64,000 bases of DNA from Paenalicyclobacillus mengziensis (GTDB lineage: Bacteria > Bacillota > Bacilli > Alicyclobacillales > Alicyclobacillaceae), in contig NZ_CP071182.1 of the NCBI RefSeq assembly GCF_017298635.1, positions 1,240,001 through 1,304,000 on the forward strand, written 5' to 3'. Shown piece by piece: positions 35,946 to 48,842 of this stretch. How positions within the stretch are numbered: position 1 is the stretch's first letter; each line of letters starts with the position of its first letter. The notes beneath the pieces are model-generated. The model saw only the letters and a list, made by a program, of their open reading frames with translations, was not told the DNA's origin and searched no databases. The position numbers and the translations under genes are program-made.

Positions 35946-36053
35946 ATGTACGGAGTCTTTGGTGGATACACCCGCTGGGCGGTTGTGTTCTTGATTATCT
36001 TCGTCCTGTTCTTCCTGCTGGTGCCGGGTTATGGCGCTGGCGCAGGTTACTGA
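35946..36053 (+). CDS. YjcZ-like sporulation miniprotein
   Basis: 35 aa: MYGVFGGYTRWAVVFLIIFV, then LFFLLVPGYG and a Gly-rich tail. This is the layout of YjcZ/YhjZ-type proteins found in spore formers: a Gly/Tyr start, one membrane helix, a short end. AAGGGGGG lies 8 nt upstream of the ATG. A strong terminator follows. The function of the family is not known beyond sporulation expression. Confidence 0.75.
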   Translation: MYGVFGGYTRWAVVFLIIFVLFFLLVPGYGAGAGY

Positions 36054-36093
36054 TTCAGGGCTAAACCCTGGTCAGACCTTGTGAGCGCCCATC

Positions 36094-36149
36094 GCTAAAA
36101 GTCTACGAGCAGCGGCCCCTCCTCCTGCAGCCGCTGCTCGACTTTTAGC
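36094..36149. terminator. strong bidirectional terminator
   Basis: GCTAAAAGTC-TA-CGAGCAGCGGC pairs with GCCGCTGCTCG-ACTTTTAGC around a 14-nt loop. It can serve the miniprotein gene and the convergent hom gene. Confidence 0.8.
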
Positions 36150-36172
36150 TCGGGCAAATTTGACAGATCTGG

Positions 36173-37450
36173 TTATGACTCAACCGGCATGACAGTGTGG
36201 ATGTCAATGACTTGTTCAATTTGCCGCAAGCGCTTGAGCGTTGTATCAATATGCTCTGCTGACGCCTTGTGTGAGACGACCACAATCTCCGCGTGGCCAT
36301 CTTCCGTCGGCGTCTGTAACACGTTGCTCATGCTGATCTCAGTTTCGCCAAACACTTGTGCGATTTGGGCAAACACACCCGGTTCATCTTGAGCAGACAG
36401 CCGCATGTAATAGGGCAGAAAATCCCGTGAGGGCACAGCAGGTTTGTGATTCGCATAGACATGCTGACTATGCCCGCTCACACCAAGTTGCAAGTTACGC
36501 AGTGCTTCAATCACGTCTCCCACAACCGCGCTTGCGGTTGGCAACGACCCAGCCCCCTGCCCGAAAAACATCAAGTCCCCTGAGGCATCTCCTCGTATAT
36601 AGAGTGCATTGTACGATTCCGATACGTGGGCGAGGGGATGTGTCTTTGGCACGAGGGATGGACGAACTTCAAGGCTGAGCCTTCCTTCCCGGTCTGTTCC
36701 CACAGCAAGCAGTTTAATGACGTAACCGAGCTGGTCTGCAAACCGAACATCGGATGCGGTGATTTTTCGAATACCTTGAACTCGGACATCAGACAGTTGA
36801 ACCGTTGACGTAAAAGCAATCGATGCGAGAATTGTTAGTTTCCGTGCCGCATCTAGGCCCTCCACGTCACTCGTGGGGTCACTTTCCGCATATCCGAGCC
36901 GTTGTGCTTCTGCAAGAGCAGTTTCAAAGCTGATGCTGGACTGCGTCATTTTGGACAGGATGTAGTTTGTTGTGCCGTTGATGATGCCTTTTAGGTCGGT
37001 GATGTCGCTGCTCGCGAGTGAATCCTTGAGCGGGCGAATCAACGGGATGGCACCGCCGACGGCAGCTTCATAGAGTACGTCCACCTGGTGTCGTTCAGCG
37101 GTCTCCAGGATTTCTACTCCGTGAAGCGCAATCAAGTCCTTGTTGGCTGTAACCACATGTTTCCCTGACCTGAGCGCTGACAGAATATACTCGCGAGCAG
37201 GCTCAATGCCGCCAATCGTTTCAATCACGAGGTCAATCTCTTTGTCGTCGAGAATGTCATGTGCGTTCGTTGTCAGCTTGCTCGAATCTACCAGTCCTTC
37301 TCGCGGTTTGTCGATGTCACGCACCAGTATTTTTGAAATGACAGGGCGAAGACCAGTGATTTCTGCAATCTTGTCGGCTCGTCGTTCGACGAGTTCGACA
37401 ACGCCGCTGCCAACAGTTCCACAACCGAGCAGCCCAATGAATACTGTCAT
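36173..37450 (-). CDS. hom: homoserine dehydrogenase
   Basis: 425 aa from the ATG at 37450 (GAGGAGGGAACAGAC upstream; the longer frame to 37540 reads into thrB). It reduces aspartate semialdehyde to homoserine with NAD(P)H. The Rossmann start IGLLGCGTVGSGVV, the catalytic region GGAIPLIRPLKDSLASSD and a C-terminal ACT domain (YYMRLSAQDEPGVFAQIAQV) for threonine feedback are visible. It overlaps thrB by 4 nt and is the last gene of the thrC-thrB-hom operon. Confidence 0.95.
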   Translation of the reverse strand: MTVFIGLLGCGTVGSGVVELVERRADKIAEITGLRPVISKILVRDIDKPREGLVDSSKLTTNAHDILDDKEIDLVIETIGGIEPAREYILSALRSGKHVVTANKDLIALHGVEILETAERHQVDVLYEAAVGGAIPLIRPLKDSLASSDITDLKGIINGTTNYILSKMTQSSISFETALAEAQRLGYAESDPTSDVEGLDAARKLTILASIAFTSTVQLSDVRVQGIRKITASDVRFADQLGYVIKLLAVGTDREGRLSLEVRPSLVPKTHPLAHVSESYNALYIRGDASGDLMFFGQGAGSLPTASAVVGDVIEALRNLQLGVSGHSQHVYANHKPAVPSRDFLPYYMRLSAQDEPGVFAQIAQVFGETEISMSNVLQTPTEDGHAEIVVVSHKASAEHIDTTLKRLRQIEQVIDIHTVMPVES

Positions 37451-38400
37451 GTCTGTTCCCTCCTCGTCACAGCGACTTCCGGCGTATCGAGATAGACTGT
37501 AAAGACGTCTGTGACGCATTCTACGTTGCACATTCGCCATGCAAGCGTCATTTCATCTGCAGCTTGCATCGCAACCGATTCGCTCTCGCACCATGCAACC
37601 ATCGATGGACCGGCTCCGCTGAGGGTTACCGTCAGTGCACCAGACCGAATGGCAGCACGACGCACATCGTCATAACCGGGAATGAGCGTTTTTCGATACG
37701 GCTCGTGTAAACGGTCCTGAAATCCACCGCGTAACAGCTCGAGTTGACCCGTCGTCAGAGCAAGTACGAGTCGTGCTGCCTGAGCAGCGTTATATGCCGC
37801 GTCGGCCCGCGGGATGACATCCGGAAGAACCTTGCGTGCAGCTTCCGTTGGCAATGGAAAATTCGGTATTGCGACGGCAAATGATAAGGCTGCCGGTACT
37901 GGAAGTCGAAAAGTTCTCGTATTTCCGGCATCAGTAATACAGAGCCAAGCTCCGCCGAACAAGGCTGGGGTGACATTGTCTGGGTGCCCTTCGATGGCAA
38001 TTGCCAAGTCAAGCAATGCGTACGGCGATAGGGCTTTGGCTGGGGCAAGCTCAGTAACGAGTTGGTTTCCAAGCATTAGTCCCCCGACAATGGCCGAGGC
38101 ACTGGAGCCGAGACCGCCCGCGACAGGAATGTGGTTGTGGAGGGTGAGATGATACTCCGGAACCTCCGTCAGCCTAGTCTCTCTGATAACCCGTTCAATG
38201 GCCTGAACCACGACATTACTCCGGTCAGTCGGCAGCATGGTTGCTGATTCGCCACTAATGTCTACCCCAAACGGTCGATGTGTGGTCAGTATCATTTCGT
38301 TGACGAGGCCAAAGGCAATCCCCATGCTGTCGAACCCTGGCCCAAGGTTCGCTGAAGTTGCAGGTATCTGAACACGGAACTGGTACTGCACTGAGCTCAT
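37447..38400 (-). CDS. thrB: homoserine kinase
   Basis: 317 aa, GHMP kinase family. It phosphorylates homoserine. The ATP-binding motif is [15 protein letters not shown]; the N-terminal [19 protein letters not shown] and the C-terminal [13 protein letters not shown] are the other two GHMP motifs. It overlaps hom and thrC by 4 nt each, so the three are translationally coupled. Confidence 0.95.
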   Translation of the reverse strand: MSSVQYQFRVQIPATSANLGPGFDSMGIAFGLVNEMILTTHRPFGVDISGESATMLPTDRSNVVVQAIERVIRETRLTEVPEYHLTLHNHIPVAGGLGSSASAIVGGLMLGNQLVTELAPAKALSPYALLDLAIAIEGHPDNVTPALFGGAWLCITDAGNTRTFRLPVPAALSFAVAIPNFPLPTEAARKVLPDVIPRADAAYNAAQAARLVLALTTGQLELLRGGFQDRLHEPYRKTLIPGYDDVRRAAIRSGALTVTLSGAGPSMVAWCESESVAMQAADEMTLAWRMCNVECVTDVFTVYLDTPEVAVTRREQT

Positions 38401-39455
38401 AGCATGTGCTCCAATGCCGCCGTTACGTGCTCTAAGCTCGCGTCAATCACGAGCGGTTCAATAGCTGCAGTCTCTACTGCGCTGTCCGGGTCCTTTAAGC
38501 CGTTTCCTGTGAGGATGCAGACAATGGTTTCATCCCGTCTGATGTCGCCTTTTTGATAAAGTTTTAACAATCCTGCAACAGAAGCTGCAGAAGCGGGTTC
38601 GGCGAAAATCCCTTCAGCAGCAATGAGACGATAGGCCTCGCGGATTTCATCATCGGTTACAGAATCAATGCAACCCCCCGATTCGTGTACAGCGGCCATG
38701 GCTAGATGGGCGGAGGCAGGATTTCCAATTCGTATGGCAGTTGCAAAGGTTTCGGGATTAGAAATGGCTTGACCTCGAACAAGAGCAGCCGCACCTTCAG
38801 CTTCGAAACCGCACATTTTTGGCAGGAATGAAGTCACGTTTTTTTCGTGGTACGCCTTGAACCCCTTCCAGTATGCACTGATGTTTCCTGCATTGCCGAC
38901 AGGTATGCACAGTCTGTCAGGGGACTCGCCAAGTGCATCGCAGACTTCGAAAGCACCGGTCTGTTGTCCGTCCAGCCGATAGGGGTTTACGGAATTAACG
39001 ACTGTCACCGGAAGGTGCTCAGCAGATTCACGTACAAATTGCAGAGCCTGGTCAAAATTGCCGCGAATGGCCAGTACTCTTGCGCCGTAGATGAGCGCCT
39101 GGGCAAGCTTTCCCAAAGCGACATACCCGTGTGGAATGACTATCAACGAGGGAATCCCGGAACGCGCAGCATAGGCAGATGCTGAAGCTGATGTGTTACC
39201 AGTGGACGCACAGATGACCGCCTGTGACCCTTCCTCCAGGGCTTTGGCAACTGCTAGAACCATGCCCCGGTCTTTGAATGATCCGGTAGGATTCAAGCCC
39301 TCATACTTCAAATAGACATTCGCACGAACGCGATCGCTCAGTTGATTGGAGTAAATGAGAGGCGTATTTCCTTCACACAGCGTGAGATGTGGTGTCCGTT
39401 CAGTAACCGGCAGCCATTCTCTGTACTCTTCAAGTAATCCTTTCCACGCTTGCAC
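38397..39455 (-). CDS. thrC: threonine synthase
   Basis: 352 aa, fold-type II PLP enzyme that turns O-phosphohomoserine into threonine. The PLP lysine is in [11 protein letters not shown], and the phosphate-binding loop is [12 protein letters not shown]. First gene of the operon; the order thrC-thrB-hom differs from the hom-thrC-thrB order of B. subtilis. Start ATG? The frame opens [17 protein letters not shown] behind AGGAGGGAATTGACTC, coded TTG/GTG-like at 39455. Threonine made here also feeds isoleucine synthesis by the divergent ilv operon. Confidence 0.95.
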   Translation of the reverse strand: MQAWKGLLEEYREWLPVTERTPHLTLCEGNTPLIYSNQLSDRVRANVYLKYEGLNPTGSFKDRGMVLAVAKALEEGSQAVICASTGNTSASASAYAARSGIPSLIVIPHGYVALGKLAQALIYGARVLAIRGNFDQALQFVRESAEHLPVTVVNSVNPYRLDGQQTGAFEVCDALGESPDRLCIPVGNAGNISAYWKGFKAYHEKNVTSFLPKMCGFEAEGAAALVRGQAISNPETFATAIRIGNPASAHLAMAAVHESGGCIDSVTDDEIREAYRLIAAEGIFAEPASAASVAGLLKLYQKGDIRRDETIVCILTGNGLKDPDSAVETAAIEPLVIDASLEHVTAALEHML

Positions 39456-39580
39456 GAGTCAATTCCCTCCTGACGCTGCTGTCGCAATGAGCCACCATGA
39501 ACTAGGTCCAAACGCTAGCTTGAGAGACGCTAGGTCCAGAACGCTGAATATCGTGTCCGTTACTCTTCGATTATTTCGTT

Positions 39581-39610
39581 ATTATTCCCTTCTAGTCGTA
39601 TCCATGTCAA
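39581..39610 (-). promoter_or_regulatory. promoter of the thrC-thrB-hom operon
   Basis: On the minus strand TTGACA (39610-39605), 18-bp spacer, AATAAT (39586-39581), about 125 nt upstream of thrC. Confidence 0.6.
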
Positions 39611-39711
39611 CGGAAATGTCGAGAATTGACGCATTCGGCCAGGATATTTTTATTTCCAGTGGTAATATTGACCGACACAAAGGACTGGAAACAAAATATA
39701 CAAAAAAAAAT

Positions 39712-39726
39712 TAAAATCAGAAAATT
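39712..39726. promoter_or_regulatory. weak CodY-like box
   Basis: TAAAATCAGAAAATT matches 11 of 15 positions of AATTTTCWGAAAATT. CodY commonly controls ilv-leu genes in Bacillota; the match is modest. Confidence 0.35.
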
Positions 39727-39743
39727 TGCAATGGTAGCAGGCA

Positions 39744-39757
39744 AGTAAGCGTTTACC
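39744..39757. promoter_or_regulatory. cre site 1 (CcpA)
   Basis: AGTAAGCGTTTACC, close to the cre consensus TGNAANCGNNNNCA. It lies 49 bp upstream of the -35 of the ilv promoter, a position that in B. subtilis ilv-leu gives CcpA activation rather than repression. Confidence 0.65.
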
Positions 39758-39766
39758 CTTTATATA

Positions 39767-39780
39767 AGGAAGCGTTTACA
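39767..39780. promoter_or_regulatory. cre site 2 (CcpA)
   Basis: AGGAAGCGTTTACA, one mismatch to consensus, 23 bp from site 1 and so on nearly the same DNA face two turns away. Confidence 0.68.
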
Positions 39781-39805
39781 TCGCTTCAAAACCGCTTTCG
39801 TGGCG

Positions 39806-39834
39806 TTGACATGCACTTCCTGCGGCTATAAAAT
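39806..39834 (+). promoter_or_regulatory. sigma-A promoter of the ilv-leu operon
   Basis: TTGACA, 17-bp spacer, TAAAAT. The leader to ilvE would be about 140 nt. Confidence 0.7.
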
Positions 39835-39849
39835 CTCCAACAAAACACC

Positions 39850-39881
39850 AGGTAATTACGCTTTAAGGTAATTACGCTTTA
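39850..39881 (+). repeat. perfect 16-bp tandem repeat in the ilv leader
   Basis: AGGTAATTACGCTTTA twice without a gap, with a partial third match (CCGGTAATTG) near 39901. It starts about at the expected transcription start, so it could be an operator or an RNA element. Confidence 0.7.
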
Positions 39882-39983
39882 CAGCAAAGAACCGAAGTTG
39901 CCCGGTAATTGAGGGGGACGGGTTGGAGATGGCCGTGGGTCTAGGGTAAAAGTTAGAATATTCAGTTCGTTGGGGGTGCCACC

Positions 39984-40877
39984 GTGACACAATGGATTTT
40001 TATGAATGGTGAATATGTAGGCAAAGAGGATGCAAAAGTTTCTGTCTACGACCATGGCTTCTTGTATGGGGATGGCATCTTCGAAGGTATTCGGGCTTAC
40101 GGCGGCAATCTATTTCGACTGCATGAACACATTCGTCGACTATACGACTCAGCAAAGGCAATCATGCTCCAAATTCCCTATACACCAGAGGAAATGGAGA
40201 ATATCGTGGCCGATGCTGTCCGTAAAAATGCGTTGGAAGATGCCTATGTGCGCTTAGTCGTGTCTCGCGGACGCGGCAATCTCGGTTTGGACCCGTTTAC
40301 GTGCAAGACTCCTCAGGTCATCGTGATTGCTGAACAGCTCTCACTTTTCCCAAAGGAGCTGTACGAACGTGGCATGGAGATTGTGACTGTCGCCACACGG
40401 CGAAATCGTTCAGATATTTTAAACCCAAAACTAAAATCTCTTAACTATCTTAACAATATACTTATCAAAATAGAGGCGAGCTTGGCAGGTGTTAGCGAGG
40501 CATTGACGTTAAACACCGAAGGTTACGTTGCTGAAGGGTCAGGAGATAACGTCTTCATTGTTCGTGACGGAGAGTTGTGGACACCACCCTGCTACCTGGG
40601 TGCCCTCGAAGGCATTACACGACATGCAGTGATGGATTTTGCAGTGGACATGGGGTACGTGGTCCATGAACAACCTTTTACGAGGCACGACGTGTACGTC
40701 GCAGACGAGGTGTTTTTAACCGGGACCGCTGCCGAGCTCATCCCGGTGGTGAAGGTGGATGGGCGGACCATTGGTACGGGAAGCCCTGGATTCCATACCC
40801 TCCGCTTGCTTGAAGCCTTTTCACATCATGTTCGAACTGACGGCGTCAAGGTTTATCCGGAACACCAGGTGAGCTGA
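39984..40877 (+). CDS. ilvE: branched-chain amino acid aminotransferase
   Basis: 297 aa, fold-type IV PLP enzyme. It performs the last step for valine, isoleucine and leucine, and the first in their breakdown. YDHGFLYGDGIFEGIRAY, the PLP lysine in NPKLKSLNYLNNI and the late FLTGTAAELIPV are diagnostic of class IV BCATs. GTG start with GGGGGTG upstream. First gene of a nine-gene operon. Confidence 0.95.
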   Translation: MTQWIFMNGEYVGKEDAKVSVYDHGFLYGDGIFEGIRAYGGNLFRLHEHIRRLYDSAKAIMLQIPYTPEEMENIVADAVRKNALEDAYVRLVVSRGRGNLGLDPFTCKTPQVIVIAEQLSLFPKELYERGMEIVTVATRRNRSDILNPKLKSLNYLNNILIKIEASLAGVSEALTLNTEGYVAEGSGDNVFIVRDGELWTPPCYLGALEGITRHAVMDFAVDMGYVVHEQPFTRHDVYVADEVFLTGTAAELIPVVKVDGRTIGTGSPGFHTLRLLEAFSHHVRTDGVKVYPEHQVS

Positions 40878-40953
40878 GTCGAGGGAATAGAAAGGACTAA
40901 AGATGTTGGCATATTCGCACAAAGTTGTTTTGTAGTTGAAGGAGGCGCCACTT

Positions 40954-42630
40954 TTGAAATCGATGCGTAGTGATGTCATTAAAAAAGGGGTCGACCGGGC
41001 ACCGCACCGAAGCTTGTTGTACGCGACTGGTGTGAAACCGACCGACTTGCCGAAACCGTTCATCGGCATCTGCAACTCTTATGTGGACATTGTTCCTGGC
41101 CATGTCCATCTGCGTGATCTCGCTGAGGTTGTGAAAGATGCCATTCGTGAGGCAGGGGGCATCCCATTTGAGTTCAATACCATTGGTGTAGACGATGGTA
41201 TCGCGATGGGGCATATTGGCATGCGGTATTCTTTACCAAGCCGCGAACTCATCGCTGACTCTGCAGAGACAATGATCAACGCACACTGGTTTGACGGTGT
41301 GTTTTATATGCCGAACTGTGACAAAATCACGCCCGGGATGTTGATGGCTGCTGTGCGGACCAACGTGCCGGCCGTTTTTGTGTCCGGTGGTCCGATGGCA
41401 GCCGGACGGACGAGTTCAGGACATAACCTGTCGCTGTCATCGGTGTTTGAGGGTGTAGGCGCTTATCAATCCGGTAAGATGACCGAGGCAGAACTGCTTG
41501 AACTTGAACAACAAGCGTGTCCAACTTGCGGCAGTTGTTCCGGGATGTTTACGGCAAACTCGATGAACTGCATCATGGAAATGCTCGGCGTTGCACTTCC
41601 TGGCAACGGAACGGTACTCGCCACCTCGCAAGACCGCCACGACCTCATTTACGAAGCAGCGAAGCACCTGATGAAACTGGTTGAAAACGACATCCGACCT
41701 CGGGACATCATTACACGCGAAGCGATTGATGATGCCTTTGCGCTCGACATGGCTATGGGTGGTTCCACCAATACGGTTCTTCATCTCCTCGCGATTGCCC
41801 ACGAAGCAGGTATCGAGTATGACCTTCAGATCATCAATGAGATCGCGCGTCGAGTACCTTACCTTGCAAAAATCAGCCCTGCTTCGGAGTACTCGATGCA
41901 TGATGTGCATTTGGCAGGAGGCATCAGTGCCATTATCCATGAACTGACCAAAGTCCCAGGCGCTATCCATCCGGAGCGAATCACCATTAGTCAAAGACCG
42001 ATTGGTGAAGTGGTCGAGAGCGCCGAGATTGTGAATGAAACTGTGATTCGACGTAAGGAGAAGCCATACAGCCCAGTCGGAGGACTATCGATTCTTTATG
42101 GCAATCTCGCTCCAAACGGCGCGGTCATTAAGGTCGGGGCTGTAGATGCGGAGATATCAAAGTTTGAGGGTGAAGCCATCATCTTTGAGTCACAGGAAGA
42201 CGCCCAAGCCGGTATTGACGACGGCACGGTTCGAGAGGGGCACGTTGTCGTGATTCGTTACGAAGGACCAAAAGGCGGGCCAGGAATGCCAGAGATGCTT
42301 GCCCCCACGTCGTCTATTGTCGGACGCGGACTCGGCAAGCAGGTAGCGCTCATCACGGATGGTCGGTTCTCAGGTGCCACAAGAGGCATCGCCGTTGGCC
42401 ATATTTCGCCGGAGGCAGCGGAAGGTGGGCCCATCGCGCTTCTGAAAAACGGCGACCGCATTCTGATTGACCTACCGAACCGCAGCATCAATGTCCTTGT
42501 ATCGGATGAAGAGTTGGAGGCCCGCAAGCTTGACCTTATGCCGTTTGAGCCGAAGGTAAAGAGCGGGTACTTGGCGCGTTACACGAAGTTGGTGACATCC
42601 GCCAACACGGGCGGTGTCCTAAAAGTCTAA
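40954..42630 (+). CDS. ilvD: dihydroxy-acid dehydratase
   Basis: 558 aa from the TTG at 40954, which lies 8 nt after AAGGAGG; the TTG at 40936 would put that site inside the gene. It dehydrates 2,3-dihydroxy acids to 2-keto acids in valine and isoleucine synthesis, using an Fe-S cluster. Cluster cysteines are seen in [19 protein letters not shown] and [18 protein letters not shown]. Full length. Confidence 0.95.
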   Translation: MKSMRSDVIKKGVDRAPHRSLLYATGVKPTDLPKPFIGICNSYVDIVPGHVHLRDLAEVVKDAIREAGGIPFEFNTIGVDDGIAMGHIGMRYSLPSRELIADSAETMINAHWFDGVFYMPNCDKITPGMLMAAVRTNVPAVFVSGGPMAAGRTSSGHNLSLSSVFEGVGAYQSGKMTEAELLELEQQACPTCGSCSGMFTANSMNCIMEMLGVALPGNGTVLATSQDRHDLIYEAAKHLMKLVENDIRPRDIITREAIDDAFALDMAMGGSTNTVLHLLAIAHEAGIEYDLQIINEIARRVPYLAKISPASEYSMHDVHLAGGISAIIHELTKVPGAIHPERITISQRPIGEVVESAEIVNETVIRRKEKPYSPVGGLSILYGNLAPNGAVIKVGAVDAEISKFEGEAIIFESQEDAQAGIDDGTVREGHVVVIRYEGPKGGPGMPEMLAPTSSIVGRGLGKQVALITDGRFSGATRGIAVGHISPEAAEGGPIALLKNGDRILIDLPNRSINVLVSDEELEARKLDLMPFEPKVKSGYLARYTKLVTSANTGGVLKV

Positions 42631-42637
42631 TTCTTCA

Positions 42638-42703
42638 GCCGACGAGAAGTAGATCACAAACTGACGAGAAGTGGACCACAAGCCGACGGGAAGTTAAGTA
42701 GAG
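42638..42703 (+). repeat. three imperfect 22-bp tandem repeats between ilvD and ilvB
   Basis: Units GCCGACGAGAAGTAGATCAC, ACTGACGAGAAGTGGACCAC and GCCGACGGGAAGTTAAGTAG (22 bp each). They start 7 bp after the ilvD stop and end 40 bp before ilvB. They may affect mRNA stability or processing between cistrons. Confidence 0.75.
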
Positions 42704-42743
42704 GCGAACAGACCTTTCAATCCAGCGAAGGAGGAGTAGACGC

Positions 42744-44480
42744 ATGACGACGGTGCTGCAACGTGAGGGGCCGGATGAAATGGTGAAGACAAAGGCCGAA
42801 CCCCAGACCTTGAGTGGAGCCCAAATGCTGGTCGAGGCGCTCAAACAGGAGAACGTCGAGTTGATTTTCGGATACCCTGGCGGTGCAGTACTCCCTATCT
42901 ACGACGCCCTGTACCAGTGTGGAATTCCGCACATCTTGCCAAGACATGAGCAGGGCGCTATTCACGCGGCGGAAGGCTATGCTCGGGTGACAGGCAAGAC
43001 GGGTGTGGTCATCGCGACCTCGGGCCCTGGCGCGACCAATCTCGTTACAGGATTGGCGGACGCGATGATGGATTCCCTTCCACTCGTGGTCATCACAGGG
43101 CAGGTTGGTACGCAGGTCATCGGTACAGACGCATTCCAAGAAGCATCCATCCTCGGCATCACGATGCCCATCACTAAGCACAACTACCAGGTGCGGGATG
43201 TCAGTCAGTTACCGCGTATTATTAAAGAAGCCTTCCACATTGCCAATACGGGAAGGCCGGGTCCAGTTTTGATCGACGTTCCGAAGGATGTCACGATGAC
43301 CGCGGCCCCCTTCGATTACAGCACGCCAATGAAGTTGCCAGGGTATCAGCCGACACTCACCCCCAACCGCCTTCAAATTCGAAAAGTGGCGGCCGCAATT
43401 CGCATGGCGGAACGGCCAGTCATTCTTGCCGGTGCGGGTATCCTGCATGCTCAGGCAAACCGGGAACTGCTCGAGTTTGTCAACCAGACGCAGATTCCAC
43501 TCACGCACACGCTGCTTGGGCTCGGCGGACTTCCGGCGTCGCACCCGATGTTTCTTGGTATGGCAGGTATGCACGGGACGGTGGCTGCGAACACGGCGCT
43601 TCACCAAGCAGACCTGGTCATCAATATCGGAGCCCGCTTTGACGACCGCGTCACAGGTAGCCTTGAACATTTTGCTCGCGGTGCAACGATTGTTCATATC
43701 GATATCGATCCCGCTGAGATTGGCAAAAATGTTCCAACCGACATTCCTGTTGTTGGAGATGCCAAACAGGCCATGGAGATGCTCGCCGCGGAAAACCTAG
43801 CGGTGACGAATGCGGATTCCTGGCGTACTTATCTCGAAAACCTAAAGAACGAATATCCGCTGTGGTACGTCCGCTCGGAAGAAGAGTTGAAGCCTCAGCA
43901 GCTGATTGAACTGGTTGCCAAAGTGACAGACGGAGAAGCCGTTGTGGTGACAGACGTGGGGCAGCACCAGATGTGGGCAGCACAGTTCTATCCATTTGAG
44001 CAGCCACGCCGATTTGTAACCTCCGGCGGTCTCGGCACGATGGGTTTTGGCCTTCCGGCTGCTATCGGGGCGCAACTCGGCAATCCGGACGGCACGGTTG
44101 TCGCACTGCTGGGTGATGGCGGGTTCCAGATGACGATGCAGGAGCTCGCACTTCTTGTGGATTACAAGTTGCCTGTAAAAGTGGTGGTGGTCAACAACGG
44201 ATCGCTCGGAATGGTACGGCAGTGGCAGGAACTGTTCTTTGGGGGACGTTACTCTGAGTCTGTGTGGCAAACAGGGCCGGACCTTGTGAAGCTGGCCGAA
44301 GCCTTTGGGATTCCAGGGTTTCGCGTGACGACGTTTGACGAAGCGAACGAGGTTCTTGGCCGGGAATTGCACCGTGAAGGACCGGTTGTAATTGATTGCC
44401 GGGTCACTAAAGGAGAGAACGTGTTCCCGATGGTACCGTCGGGCAAGGGACTGCACGAGATGGTAGGTGTGAAACCATGA
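42744..44480 (+). CDS. ilvB: acetolactate synthase, large subunit
   Basis: 578 aa, ThDP-dependent. It joins pyruvate with pyruvate or 2-ketobutyrate. The catalytic Glu is in [16 protein letters not shown], the ThDP motif is [20 protein letters not shown] (GDG...N type), and FAD-binding regions are intact. ATG with GAAGGAGGAG upstream. It overlaps ilvN by 4 nt, giving a fixed subunit ratio. Confidence 0.95.
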   Translation: MTTVLQREGPDEMVKTKAEPQTLSGAQMLVEALKQENVELIFGYPGGAVLPIYDALYQCGIPHILPRHEQGAIHAAEGYARVTGKTGVVIATSGPGATNLVTGLADAMMDSLPLVVITGQVGTQVIGTDAFQEASILGITMPITKHNYQVRDVSQLPRIIKEAFHIANTGRPGPVLIDVPKDVTMTAAPFDYSTPMKLPGYQPTLTPNRLQIRKVAAAIRMAERPVILAGAGILHAQANRELLEFVNQTQIPLTHTLLGLGGLPASHPMFLGMAGMHGTVAANTALHQADLVINIGARFDDRVTGSLEHFARGATIVHIDIDPAEIGKNVPTDIPVVGDAKQAMEMLAAENLAVTNADSWRTYLENLKNEYPLWYVRSEEELKPQQLIELVAKVTDGEAVVVTDVGQHQMWAAQFYPFEQPRRFVTSGGLGTMGFGLPAAIGAQLGNPDGTVVALLGDGGFQMTMQELALLVDYKLPVKVVVVNNGSLGMVRQWQELFFGGRYSESVWQTGPDLVKLAEAFGIPGFRVTTFDEANEVLGRELHREGPVVIDCRVTKGENVFPMVPSGKGLHEMVGVKP

Positions 44481-45004
44481 ACCGTGTTTTTGCTGTGATT
44501 GTCAACAACCATACTGGTGTTCTCAACCGCATTACGGGACTATTTTTGCGGCGAGACTTTAATATCCAGAGCATCACGGTCGGCGCGACGGAGACGGAGG
44601 GCGTATCCCGGATGACCATCGTCCTCAACGTGGATGACGAGCGGGTCACCGAGCAGGTCGTGAAACAGCTTTACAAACAGATTGACGTGCTCAAAGTTCA
44701 GGATATAACTGACCTCCCGACAGTTGCCAGAGAGCTCGTGTTGATTCGGGTGAACAGTCCGCTGGCAACGAGATCGGAATTGACGACGCTCATCGATCCG
44801 TTCCGGGCTTCCATCATCGATGTCAGCAGAGACTCTGTGACCATTCAGGCTGTCGGCAGTCCGGAAAAGGTGGAAGCACTGATTTTCCTACTGCAGCCCT
44901 ACGGCATCAAAGAGTTGGCGCGTACTGGCGTGACGGCGGTGCAGCGGGCGAACGAAGGGGCGGAAGCCAGCCGAGCTTCACGCAACTTTGTTCTCTCCAT
45001 TTAA
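44477..45004 (+). CDS. ilvN: acetolactate synthase, regulatory subunit
   Basis: 175 aa with an N-terminal ACT domain ([20 protein letters not shown]) that binds valine and a C-terminal ALS_ss_C domain. It raises activity of IlvB and gives valine feedback. Full length; coupled to ilvB. Confidence 0.95.
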   Translation: MNRVFAVIVNNHTGVLNRITGLFLRRDFNIQSITVGATETEGVSRMTIVLNVDDERVTEQVVKQLYKQIDVLKVQDITDLPTVARELVLIRVNSPLATRSELTTLIDPFRASIIDVSRDSVTIQAVGSPEKVEALIFLLQPYGIKELARTGVTAVQRANEGAEASRASRNFVLSI

Positions 45005-45011
45005 CAAATAG

Positions 45012-47691
<2,680 letters not shown>

Positions 47692-47726
47692 CGGAAACCA
47701 GTCAAGAGCAAGGGATGGTGATCTCC

Positions 47727-48842
47727 ATGCATGCGAAAATTGCAGTTTTACCTGGTGATGGCATCGGACCTGAGGTTACAACGGAAGCTGTAGCGTTGCT
47801 CGACGTCGTCGCTCACCTTTACAATCATCAGTTTGAATTTGAGACGGCACCGATTGGCGGTAACGCCATTGACAGCACAGGCACACCTTTGCCAGAGATG
47901 ACCTTGACCCTCGCCAAGCAGAGTGACGGCGTACTCCTTGGGGCGGTCGGTGGACCTCGCTGGGATAAGGAGCCTGCCCATAGACGTCCAGAAACCGGGC
48001 TCCTAGCTTTGCGCAAAGGCCTGGACGTGTTTGCAAACCTCCGTCCCATCCAGGTGTTTTCAAATCTCGTCGATGCGTCCCCGCTCAAACGCGAGATTGT
48101 CGATGGCGTCGACATGTTGATTGTGCGGGAACTCACGGGTGGGCTGTACTTCGGAAGACCCCGTGGACGTACCGAAGGTCCGGATGGCATCGATGTTGTC
48201 GACACCCTGCAGTACAGCGAGCGGGAAATACGACGCATCCTCAAGCTCGGATTTGAGATCGCAGAGAAGCGCCGGAGAAGTCTCACGTCTGTCGATAAGG
48301 CGAATGTGCTCGAGAGCAGTCGGGTTTGGCGTGAAGTCGCAGAAGCGATGGCACAGGATTATCCAAAAGTAAAGTTGTCGCATCAGCTTGTCGACAGCGC
48401 GGCGATGCAAATTGTGCGGGACCCCAAGCGATTTGACGTGGTCGTCACGGAAAACCTGTTTGGCGACATCTTATCGGATGAAGCGGCTGTGATTACCGGA
48501 TCGATTGGACTCTTGCCATCAGCTAGCCTAGGTGCAGATGGACCTGGGATTTACGAACCGATTCACGGTTCCGCACCGGACATCGCGGGCCAAGGGGTTG
48601 CAAACCCACTCGCGACCATGCTGTCGGCAGCGATGTTGCTTCGACACTCCCTCGGTCTCGAACAGGAAGCACAGGTGGTTGAGGATGGGGTTCGCCGTGT
48701 GCTTGAGGAAGGTGCCAGGACTCCAGACTTGACAGGCTCAAGCATCGGCAAAGCAGATGTAATCGGCACAGAAGAAATGGCAAAACGCGTACGCGAGGCG
48801 GTGAAAAAGGTTGCAGAAGACAAAGCCAAGAACGCTGGTTGA
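47727..48842 (+). CDS. leuB: 3-isopropylmalate dehydrogenase
   Basis: 371 aa from the ATG at 47727, where GGTGATC (matching the 16S tail) lies just upstream; the ATG at 47715 is an alternative. It oxidises and decarboxylates 3-isopropylmalate with [16 protein letters not shown], the substrate region [10 protein letters not shown] and the metal-binding [11 protein letters not shown] are as expected. It overlaps leuC by 32 nt. Confidence 0.95.
   Translation: MHAKIAVLPGDGIGPEVTTEAVALLDVVAHLYNHQFEFETAPIGGNAIDSTGTPLPEMTLTLAKQSDGVLLGAVGGPRWDKEPAHRRPETGLLALRKGLDVFANLRPIQVFSNLVDASPLKREIVDGVDMLIVRELTGGLYFGRPRGRTEGPDGIDVVDTLQYSEREIRRILKLGFEIAEKRRRSLTSVDKANVLESSRVWREVAEAMAQDYPKVKLSHQLVDSAAMQIVRDPKRFDVVVTENLFGDILSDEAAVITGSIGLLPSASLGADGPGIYEPIHGSAPDIAGQGVANPLATMLSAAMLLRHSLGLEQEAQVVEDGVRRVLEEGARTPDLTGSSIGKADVIGTEEMAKRVREAVKKVAEDKAKNAG

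Larger units (their letters stand above)
39456..39983. other. 528-bp divergent control region of the thr and ilv-leu operons
   Basis: It contains a thr promoter (minus), a CodY-like box, two cre sites, an ilv promoter (plus) and a 16-bp tandem repeat in the ilv leader, all listed separately. No T-box specifier or GGGTGGTACCGCG motif is seen, and no leader peptide rich in branched-chain codons is obvious. Confidence 0.6.

Noticed and set aside
39965..39984. T-box like GGTGCCACC before ilvE
   Set aside because: It lacks the AGGGTGGTACCGCG core and the preceding stem architecture; it is simply the ribosome binding site region of ilvE.
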